This document shows, piece after piece, positions 9,551-16,652 of a stretch of DNA of 41,191 nucleotides. Each line of letters begins with the position of its first letter. Position 1 is the stretch's first letter. Below the pieces are notes generated by a model, which worked only from the letters and a program-made list of their open reading frames with translations, was not told the origin of the DNA and did not search any database. Source of the DNA: an uncultured Bacteroidota bacterium (lineage in GTDB: Bacteria; Bacteroidota; Bacteroidia; Chitinophagales; Saprospiraceae); assembly GCA_902609095.1 (NCBI GenBank), contig CACLQQ010000021.1, forward strand, positions 1-41,191, written 5' to 3'. The translations under genes and the position numbers were made by a program.

Positions 9551-9880
9551 AGCATTCCATGACTTTGATTCCCATTAAATCGATACAGATTATAATCTAC
9601 AGATGATCGTTTTAACGGCTGACTTAGGTTATGAGTTATACCATTTAGCTTTACAGTAGTATTTGACGAGATTTGATATTGCAGGCTGAAACCAGTAGAT
9701 AGATTTTGCTCAACGTTTTTATCTATTAGCTTACCTTCTGTTCTATGGAGTCCACTGGTTTCTAGTGAACTCACTATTTCTTGATTTTCTATATCAGTGC
9801 TTAGATTACCATCTAATGAGCGATATGACAAGAAGTTGATCATACTTAAACTGTTGAATTCCCATTCTGTGGCAATTAGC
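9551..9880 (-). other. inverted block inside the beta-barrel pseudogene
   Basis: Plus-strand coding continuity stops after NTQENLAFR at 9550. The minus strand of 9551-9880 then encodes the expected next part, starting IATEWEF near 9876 and ending NQSHGML near 9551. The plus strand resumes at 9878 with SIDYD. Joining the reversed block restores LAFR-(G)IATEW and SHGML-...-SIDYD. No long inverted repeats flank it. Only the hexamer AGCATT occurs at both edges, in the same orientation. Confidence 0.75.
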
Positions 9881-10773
9881 ATTGACTACGACCCGGTTTT
9901 CGATAGCTTTCATTACTTTGGTGAAGCTGTTGTCGGACATAATGGAGCTACTGCACAAAGTCATGGTATAATTTAAAAGGCGTTTTAGCCCTAAGTTTGA
10001 CGTGGCCATACACATACGTCATTTTGAGAAAGAGTTTCAAGCATTACAATCCAATACATTGGCCGAGTCTCGAAGTTCTGGCAATGAATCTGGTCAGTAT
10101 ATAGGAGTAGAATTCAGACCCACAAAACAATAGAGGATAAATGCCTATACAGATTTCTGGAAACACCCATGGCTTAGATTCAGAGTAGAGGCACTAAGCT
10201 CTGGAAATGCATATCTCCTAAGGGCACTATATAACAAGCGTCAAAGGCCTACAATATTTATTCAATATAGATATATGAACGCAAACAAGAGAATAGCTCC
10301 ATTAATGATAATATAGATCGAGTAGTTGACTACCATATGCAACGAATGCTTATTCAATTGAACGAAAAGGTAAACTCATCGTTCGAACTAAGAATCAGAA
10401 TCGGAGGTAGTTTATATCAAAAAGAACAAGAACGGCTCACTGGCTGGATGGCCTACCACGATATACTCTATATAAATTCTGAAACTCCGGTAAACTTAGC
10501 TGCCAGATTGATGTACTTCGACGCAGATAACTTTGAGGCAAGAACATTTGCTTATGAATCAGATCTCAGGTATCAATTCAGCATTCCCTTTTTCAGTGGA
10601 AAGGGATTACGATATTGCCTCAGAGCAAGTTATCGTACCAAAAACAGAATGATCATTAAAGTACGCTTGAGTGAAACAAATTACTTAGATTGAAGAATGT
10701 CAATCTCTTCTGGAAACAATGAGATCGAAGGAGATAAACTCACGCAACTTAAGCTCCAACTTAGGTACCTCTT

Positions 10774-11970
10774 TTAATAAAGCAAATACTTTTCCCTGAT
10801 GAGTCTAAACTTATTGAGATCATCTTGCCAAGATTGTCTAATCTGTTCTTCAGACCAGCCATTAGTTATTTGCTCTCTTAAATCAGCAGTACCGGCTAAC
10901 TTTTCGAAGAAATTGTTCTTATTAAAAAACTCTACTTCTTGTGCACTCAGTCGCTGATGTGCATTCAGTATATGTGAAAAATCAAGTTGAGTCTTAGCCT
11001 TCAACTCGGATATGTCTAAAGTTCTTAAGTCTATTCCCTTACAATTCTGATCTTGATGCTTAGGATACTTAGCCCCATAGCTGGATACAGGTTTAAATTG
11101 ATAGTCCATATCGAGCTCTGGGTGCCCATACAATTGAAATTGATTACTCGTTCCTCTACCCACAGATACCGTAGTACCTTCAAATAAGCATAAAGAGGGA
11201 TAAAGTAGAACAGACCTGTGATTGGGGAGATTAGGGGATGGAGCTATAGGTAAATTATATGTACTGGTATGATCATATCCTGAACACTCTATTACACTTA
11301 AGTTTGCTTGAACACCATTTGCTAACCATCTCTCTCCGTTGATCATTTGTCCATACTCCCCTATCGTCATGCCATATACAATAGGCACAGGATGTAGACC
11401 TACAAATGACATGAACTTAGCCTGCATTACAGGGCCATCAATTAAGTGACCATTAGGATTTGGCCTATCTAATACAACAATGGGAATTGACTGTTCGGCA
11501 GCTGCCTCCATCGTGTAATGAAGCGTTGACAAATAAGTATAAAAGCGGGCTCCGACATCTTGGATGTCAAACAATAAAATATCTATACCCTTTAACATCT
11601 CTGGAGAAGGTTTCTTAGTCTTTCCATACAGTGAATACACTGGAATGCGATCAAGGTATAGTCCATCTGATATTTGAGCACCAGCATCAGCTCCACCTTT
11701 GAAACCATGCTCTGGAGCAAAAATAGCTTGGATACTAATCTCACGATTCATCAAACTGTCTACCAAGTGAGTTTCACCGATTACACTGGTATGATTCACA
11801 ACTAAAGCGACATCTTTACCATTTAAAAAATCGATGTATTGATCCACTTGACTTGCTCCAGGAAGTATGTCGTTTATTTCTGTAACGGACGGCGGCTCTT
11901 GAGCTGAGGAATCATCGGATATAAAATGCAATAAACAAAATGCGCTTAATAAGTAATATTTTAGTAACAT
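10774..11970 (-). CDS. exported DUF1343 protein, NamZ-type exo-beta-N-acetylmuramidase (GH171)
   Basis: A 398-aa protein with an N-terminal signal peptide (MLLKYYLLSAFCLLHFISDDSSA), so exported to the periplasm. The mature part is a full DUF1343 domain: VALVVNHTSV, FAPEHGFKGGADAGA, DGLYLDRIPVYSLYG, DIQDVGARFYTYLSTL, VVLDRPNPNGH, and GRGTSNQFQLYGHPEL. DUF1343 members (NamZ, glycoside hydrolase family GH171) release MurNAc from non-reducing ends of peptidoglycan fragments in Bacillus subtilis, and the same role in wall turnover or recycling is inferred here. The conserved Glu/His of APEHGF and Asp of DIQDVG are present. Its start lies only 18 bases from the divergent nuclease gene, so their promoters must overlap. 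A symbol namZ would rest on homology alone. Confidence 0.88.
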   Translation of the reverse strand: MLLKYYLLSAFCLLHFISDDSSAQEPPSVTEINDILPGASQVDQYIDFLNGKDVALVVNHTSVIGETHLVDSLMNREISIQAIFAPEHGFKGGADAGAQISDGLYLDRIPVYSLYGKTKKPSPEMLKGIDILLFDIQDVGARFYTYLSTLHYTMEAAAEQSIPIVVLDRPNPNGHLIDGPVMQAKFMSFVGLHPVPIVYGMTIGEYGQMINGERWLANGVQANLSVIECSGYDHTSTYNLPIAPSPNLPNHRSVLLYPSLCLFEGTTVSVGRGTSNQFQLYGHPELDMDYQFKPVSSYGAKYPKHQDQNCKGIDLRTLDISELKAKTQLDFSHILNAHQRLSAQEVEFFNKNNFFEKLAGTADLREQITNGWSEEQIRQSWQDDLNKFRLIREKYLLY

Positions 11971-11988
11971 AATGAAAGCTCGTTCGAA

Positions 11989-13380
11989 TTGAAAAAATAT
12001 GCGGTAACAGATATCGAAACTACGGGTGGTCTATACAATAGAGATAAAATCATCGAAATCGCAATAATAGTTACGGACGGGTATACCATTTTAGAACAAT
12101 TCGAGTCACTTATAAATCCTGAACGATCCATCCCTTATTCTATTACACGTATTACTAGAATAAACAATGATATGGTGGCAGATGCTCCTAAGTTCTATGA
12201 AGTTGCTAAGGATATTGTAGAGATTATGGAAGGCTGTATATTCATCGCACATAATGTAAAATTCGACTATGGATTTATCAAACAGGAGTTTAAAAACCTT
12301 GGATATCCATTTAATAAGAAAAGGCTCTGTACAGTAAAGTTGACAAGAAGGCATGTGCCAGGTCTCAAGAGCTATGGACTTGATAACTTAATCAAATACT
12401 ACGGACTAAAAGTCACACAACGGCATAGAGCATATGGAGACACTTATGCCACCTATGAAATATTCAAGGATTTATTCCAAAATGAGATGAATGAGTTTGA
12501 TCTGAAACAAGCCATTAATGAAGGATTAGATGCCACTGTATTACCAAATGGATTATCAATAGATGAGTTACAAGAGACCCCTGAGACTCCTGGAGTCTAC
12601 TATTTGAGCAACGTTCATAAACGGATCATATATGTGGGCAAGGCTAAGAACATAAAGACCAGATTATTTCAACATTTCCGCAAATTAAGTCGTAAAGCAG
12701 TTAACATTGCGAACCAGGTTTATCATGTACATCATCATGAAACCGGCCATGAACTAATAGCGTTGCTGCTTGAATTGCACGAGATAAAAACCCTTCGCCC
12801 AGAGCTCAACAAAGCATTGAGAAGAAACAATTATACTTATGCACTATATTACAACCCTAAAGCGATTCCAGAGAAGCCACTTCTTCTGCTATTAAGAAAC
12901 AATAAAAAGAATGATCTCAAGTATGAAAAGATCAAACTCTTTGGATCTAAACAGAGCGGCGATGGCTATTTACAAAATCTCATTATAGAACATCAGTTAT
13001 GTGCTAAATACGGTAGACTAAGGAGTAAAGAGTTAGTATGCAATTGTGGTGGAGTGTGCTCTTTGTTCTTCGAACATCAGCAGGAATACATCGAGTCATT
13101 ATTAGACTCTCAAAGAAATGAATTCGACTATGATTTCGTGATACTCACAGATGGGCGCGAGCCAAATGAAAACTCCTTTGCACTTATCTCAAATCAGCGA
13201 TTTAGAGGAATCGGCTTCATATCAAAAGAAGAAACTCTTAACCAACCCGAAGAATGGGTAGATCATCTTACTCACGAATTCTTTTACCCAGAAGCCAATG
13301 GAATCATTAAGACCTATATGTCTAAGAAACCGCTTAAAATGATCTCCCTAAATAATTTAAGCGTGAAGAGCATCATTTAG
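11989..13380 (+). CDS. DEDDh exonuclease (DnaQ-like) fused to GIY-YIG nuclease domain
   Basis: A 463-aa two-domain nuclease. Residues 1-165 are a DnaQ/PolC-type 3'-5' exonuclease with DIETTG (Asp8, Glu10), AHNVKFDYGF (Asp93) and HRAYGD (His146, Asp151), completing the DEDDh set. Residues 200-285 are a GIY-YIG domain like that of UvrC/Cho: PGVYYLSN, IIYVGKAKNIKTRL with the catalytic Arg, and a later ELIALLLELHEIK with the metal Glu. The C-terminal 180 residues contain a cysteine-rich patch (LVCNCGGVC). Such exonuclease-GIY-YIG fusions are known in Bacteroidota and Actinobacteria and are presumed to act in excision repair. The start is TTG at 11989, since the nearby ATG is out of frame. It overlaps dapD tail-to-tail by 24 bases. 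Confidence 0.9.
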   Translation: MKKYAVTDIETTGGLYNRDKIIEIAIIVTDGYTILEQFESLINPERSIPYSITRITRINNDMVADAPKFYEVAKDIVEIMEGCIFIAHNVKFDYGFIKQEFKNLGYPFNKKRLCTVKLTRRHVPGLKSYGLDNLIKYYGLKVTQRHRAYGDTYATYEIFKDLFQNEMNEFDLKQAINEGLDATVLPNGLSIDELQETPETPGVYYLSNVHKRIIYVGKAKNIKTRLFQHFRKLSRKAVNIANQVYHVHHHETGHELIALLLELHEIKTLRPELNKALRRNNYTYALYYNPKAIPEKPLLLLLRNNKKNDLKYEKIKLFGSKQSGDGYLQNLIIEHQLCAKYGRLRSKELVCNCGGVCSLFFEHQQEYIESLLDSQRNEFDYDFVILTDGREPNENSFALISNQRFRGIGFISKEETLNQPEEWVDHLTHEFFYPEANGIIKTYMSKKPLKMISLNNLSVKSII

Positions 13381-14517
13381 CTCAATAGTCTTAGTGTTAG
13401 GTCTAGCAATAAGTTTACCCGACAAAGAATCATTGTAATACAGCATATAGGACTTACCATCCAATTCTGCTCCTTTAACCACGTTCTCTCCCTCCGTTAC
13501 TAATTCACCTGCAATGTTTACAGCTTGCTTGTGCTCATTATATAGAGAAACCTTAGCAGCAGCTGTAATGTATACACCAGCGGCCACTGTACAGCCATCA
13601 CCTAATGAAATTCCTGTTCCTGCATTAGCCCCTAACAAGCAGTTCTCTCCAATAGAAATTACATTTTTATTTCCACCAGAAAGAGTACCCATTATTGAAG
13701 CACCACCTCCCACATCTGAATGATTCCCAACGACTACTCCACCAGAGACTCTACCTTCTATCATAGCACTTCCTAATGTTCCCGCATTAAAGTTGACATA
13801 CCCAGCTGGCATAACAGTGGTTCCTGAGCTGAGATGAGCGCCTAATCGAACCTGAGAACCAGAAACAACTCTGACTCCTTGAGGGATAGTATAATTAACC
13901 ATATACGGGAATTTGTCCACATGACTTACAACTAACTCCTCTCCTTTTGAGAGAGACACTAACCTTACTATAGAAAGATCTTGTGGTAATATAGGCCCCT
14001 TATTAGTCCAGGCTATATTATTCATCTTCCCAAAAATACCCGAACAGTTAATCTCATGAGGTTTCACTAATAGCTGACTCAAACATTGTGTTTTGAAAAA
14101 CCCTTCTTCAGGAGTCTCGACGGCAGTATCAGAATCATACATAAAATAGACAATAACATCAGTTAAAGCATAAGAATCTACTTCCTGGTTCATAGACTGG
14201 ACGGATTCCAAGACCTCTATGTTATAATGCTTCTTACCATCTCCTTTAAATGGAGCAAACATATCTAAAGCGGAATGAACTTGCTCAGTCGACAAACGTA
14301 TAAACCCACTAATTCCAAAACTCTCTATACTGCATACATCAGCAATAACTGCTGCTGTACCAAATGATGATTGATAATTAATATGTGGATAGAAGACATC
14401 TAATGTCTGATCACCTCGTCGCCTTCTTACTCCAATACCAAATGCTAATGGTTTTTTATATCCCTCTTGAGATTCTACTTGATTGACATATTCTTTGAAT
14501 GCTGAAACGGTTTCCAT
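13357..14517 (-). CDS. dapD: tetrahydrodipicolinate N-succinyltransferase, long (actinobacterial-type) DapD
   Basis: Lysine/meso-diaminopimelate pathway acyltransferase, transferring succinyl from succinyl-CoA to tetrahydrodipicolinate. The 386-aa length and domain order fit the long type known from Mycobacterium (N-terminal and middle THDPS domains, then a left-handed beta-helix), not the ~275-aa E. coli enzyme. The beta-helix core contains RLGAHLSSGTTVMPAGYVNF, GTLGSAMIEGRVSGGVVVG, SDVGGGASIMGTLSGG, ISIGENCLLGANAGTGISLG and CTVAAGVYITA. The product supplies lysine and peptidoglycan. The protein ends 24 bases inside the convergent nuclease gene, and pyrF follows upstream in the same orientation 76 bases away. 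Confidence 0.9.
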   Translation of the reverse strand: METVSAFKEYVNQVESQEGYKKPLAFGIGVRRRRGDQTLDVFYPHINYQSSFGTAAVIADVCSIESFGISGFIRLSTEQVHSALDMFAPFKGDGKKHYNIEVLESVQSMNQEVDSYALTDVIVYFMYDSDTAVETPEEGFFKTQCLSQLLVKPHEINCSGIFGKMNNIAWTNKGPILPQDLSIVRLVSLSKGEELVVSHVDKFPYMVNYTIPQGVRVVSGSQVRLGAHLSSGTTVMPAGYVNFNAGTLGSAMIEGRVSGGVVVGNHSDVGGGASIMGTLSGGNKNVISIGENCLLGANAGTGISLGDGCTVAAGVYITAAAKVSLYNEHKQAVNIAGELVTEGENVVKGAELDGKSYMLYYNDSLSGKLIARPNTKTIELNDALHA

Positions 14518-14593
14518 TTATAGTTATTTTGTTATCACGTATGCGACGTGTGATCATGACCGGACGAAAATCACGAAAATAATGAAGAAGTGA

Positions 14594-15406
14594 TCAATAA
14601 GTTATATGCTCAGCTATACTTCTGTTCAACTTCATAGCCTCGGAATGTGCAATCTCATTAAAATCCTCTCCCTCAGAGGCATAGATAATCCCTCGTGAAG
14701 AATTAATTAACAATCCATAGTCATCTATTGCTCCATACTGCAATGACAACTCAAGGCTACCACCTTGTTTCCCGATACCTGGCATCAAAAAGAAATGATC
14801 AGAAGCTATCTCTCTGATAGATTGAATATACTCTGGCTTAGTAGCGCCCACAACAAACATAGTGTTATTTGACGTGCCAAAATCTAAGCATCTTTCTATC
14901 ACCTTCTGATATACTTTTCTGCCATCAGAGAGTTCTTGCATCTGAAAATCAAAGCTTCCTTTGTTAGAGGTCAAACCTAATATTATGACCCACTTATCTT
15001 CATATCCATAGAACGGCTCCAGTGAATCGCTACCCATGTAAGGCGATACAGTAATCGAGTCAAAATCAAAAGTTTCAAAGAAGGTCCGTGCGTATAACAT
15101 AGAGGTATTGCCGATATCACCTCTTTTGGCATCTGCAATGGTAAATATCTCCTGAGGTATGAGATTCAGGCTTTCATCTAATGCTTGCCATCCTGAGCTA
15201 CCCATTGATTCGTAGAAAGCGATGTTGAACTTATAGGCTACACAATGATTTTTAGTGCTTTCTATGATTCTTTTATTGAACTCAAGTATAGGGTTATCAT
15301 AATTATTCTTAATAAAAGCCGGCACTCTTTTGATGTCTGTATCTAATCCAATACAGAGCATGGACTCTTTAGCTTTGATGGATTTAACTAAATCATGCTT
15401 TTTCAT
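14594..15406 (-). CDS. pyrF: orotidine 5'-phosphate decarboxylase, type 2
   Basis: Final step of de novo UMP synthesis (OMP to UMP + CO2). The 270-aa length and the motif LCIGLDTDIKRVP at the N-terminus indicate the type 2 family. The catalytic Asp-Lys-x-x-Asp is DAKRGDIG (Asp93, Lys95, Asp98). Further matches are TVSPYMGSDSLEPF, LGLTSNKGSFDFQ and MPGIGKQGG. The ATG directly abuts the mrp stop (TAG-ATG), so the two are almost certainly translated from one mRNA, although they are functionally unrelated. Confidence 0.95.
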   Translation of the reverse strand: MKKHDLVKSIKAKESMLCIGLDTDIKRVPAFIKNNYDNPILEFNKRIIESTKNHCVAYKFNIAFYESMGSSGWQALDESLNLIPQEIFTIADAKRGDIGNTSMLYARTFFETFDFDSITVSPYMGSDSLEPFYGYEDKWVIILGLTSNKGSFDFQMQELSDGRKVYQKVIERCLDFGTSNNTMFVVGATKPEYIQSIREIASDHFFLMPGIGKQGGSLELSLQYGAIDDYGLLINSSRGIIYASEGEDFNEIAHSEAMKLNRSIAEHITY

Positions 15407-16489
15407 CTAAGTTTTGATTTCAACCTTTTTAGTTGGAGCATAAAGCTCATGCCTCAGTTGAAGTTGCTTCAGAAATTGATCTGTCATTCCATCAAACAAT
15501 TCAGTTAACATCGCATTATCCGCTATGGATACTGGCTTACCATGATCCCCTGATTCTCTAACTTCTTGAATGAGAGGAATCTGAGCAAGTACAGAGCTTT
15601 GATATTTCTTAGCTAAACTATTGGCTCCCCCCTGTCCGAATATGTAGTACTTATTATCTGGCAATTCTGCAGGAGTGAACCAAGACATATTTTCTACTAT
15701 TCCGATTATAGGAATATTGACAGTATCCAGCCTAAACATATTCGATGCCTTTATAGCATCCGCTACAGCAACATCCTGAGGTGTAGTAACAATGATAGCT
15801 CCAGTTACAGGAACAGACTGCACTAAAGTCAATTGGATATCCCCTGTTCCCGGAGGTAAGTCAATAATTAAGTAATCTAATTCTGGCCAGATACATTCAT
15901 TGATAAACTGTTTGATCACACCACTCAGTCTTGGACCTCTCAGGACTACGGCTTGCTCAGGGTCCACAATAAAACCTATAGAAATAAGGTACACACCATA
16001 CTTCTCAATTGGAATAAGTTTAGGCTTACCATAAACCTGTTGAATCTTAGGCTTCTCCCCTTTCAGTTCAAACATGGTTGGCATACTTGGACCGTATAAA
16101 TCAGCATCCATTAGCCCAACCCTATATCCCTGTTTACTTAGTGTAACCGCTAAATTGGCTGAAATAGTAGACTTCCCTACCCCTCCTTTACCTGATGCTA
16201 CTGCAATTACATTCTTTACTTGAGGCAATATGGTTTTATTCCCTCCTTTGCTCTGCGTAAAGTGTATATGTACTTCTAAATCCTTGAACTGATCTTTTAA
16301 CAGTGCATAGCATTCTGCGTTTATAGCGAACTTCGCTTCTTGAGAAAGGTCATGCACCTCTAATTCAAAAAATATCTGCTTGTCTTGTATTTTGAGATCT
16401 CTGACACGTTTTGCACTGACGATGTCAATTCCCGTGTTGGGATCATTGATTTTCCTCAGAACATCAACAACTTTATTATTATCAATCAT
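15407..16489 (-). CDS. mrp: Mrp/ApbC family Fe-S cluster carrier ATPase
   Basis: P-loop NTPase that in characterised homologues carries and transfers Fe-S clusters to apoproteins in the cytoplasm. The 360-aa protein has an N-terminal DUF59/MIP18-like domain (residues 1-80), then a deviant Walker A SGKGGVGKST at 99-108, switch I-like DADLYGPSMPTM, LRGPRLSG, Walker B LIIDLPPGTGD, TTPQDVAVADA and GIVENMSWFTP. The CxxC cluster ligand of E. coli-type Mrp is not seen in the segment after ENMSW (FTPAELPDNKYYIFGQGG), as I recall for other Bacteroidota homologues. It is divergent from the ribF fusion. Confidence 0.93.
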   Translation of the reverse strand: MIDNNKVVDVLRKINDPNTGIDIVSAKRVRDLKIQDKQIFFELEVHDLSQEAKFAINAECYALLKDQFKDLEVHIHFTQSKGGNKTILPQVKNVIAVASGKGGVGKSTISANLAVTLSKQGYRVGLMDADLYGPSMPTMFELKGEKPKIQQVYGKPKLIPIEKYGVYLISIGFIVDPEQAVVLRGPRLSGVIKQFINECIWPELDYLIIDLPPGTGDIQLTLVQSVPVTGAIIVTTPQDVAVADAIKASNMFRLDTVNIPIIGIVENMSWFTPAELPDNKYYIFGQGGANSLAKKYQSSVLAQIPLIQEVRESGDHGKPVSIADNAMLTELFDGMTDQFLKQLQLRHELYAPTKKVEIKT

Positions 16490-16555
16490 AATCGGAGAAC
16501 AAATGTAATCAAGGAGAAGTTTTTAATTCTATGTCCATGCCATTAATTGACAATC

Positions 16556-16579
16556 TAACTAAACAAGATTGATTAGTTA
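16556..16579. promoter_or_regulatory. operator-like inverted repeat between mrp and ribF
   Basis: TAACTAA (16556-16562) and TTAGTTA (16573-16579) are exact inverted 7-mers spaced by 10 bases in the divergent mrp-ribF spacer. The AT-rich arms and spacing suit a dimeric regulator site, but chance occurrence in AT-rich DNA is not excluded. Confidence 0.25.
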
Positions 16580-16652
16580 ATTATTAAGGTATTTGTTGAG
16601 AAGAGCTATCGAAGAGAATAGCCTTAATTTGCAGAAAATTAGATATCCCGAT

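Larger units (their letters stand above)
8514..10777 (+). pseudogene. helix-hairpin-helix / outer-membrane beta-barrel protein, rearranged and decayed
   Basis: The original gene (probably about 700 codons) can be followed in fragments. A signal peptide (LFSSIITVFSILVSLQLTAQ) comes first. An HhH-like segment follows (NINNLNTQELRGLYII, KIIEHRNTYGLFTDINEL). After an inserted patch come NRRDDQNL, GDYSIRLGEGLMLKDGFGFG and SGGYPIKP-stop-TNTQENLAFR. The next part, WEFNSLS, ETSGLHRTEG and SVDYNLYRFNGNQSHGM, lies on the opposite strand (9551-9880). The reading then resumes on the plus strand with DPVFDSFHYFGEAVVG, FEKEFQALQSN, EFRPTKQ-stop-RINAYTDFWKHPWLRFRVE, and ends in YESDLRYQFSIPFFSGKG and NNEIEGDKLTQLKLQLRYLF with the stop at 10775-10777. 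This order is that of the Bacteroidota ComEA-like HhH/beta-barrel family. The start is unclear; a TTG at 8514 fits the signal peptide. The end overlaps the convergent NamZ gene by two bases. Confidence 0.85.

Noticed and set aside
9551-9880. Phase-variable invertible switch
   Set aside because: No inverted repeats of useful length at the edges, no invertase gene nearby, and the gene is broken in many other places.
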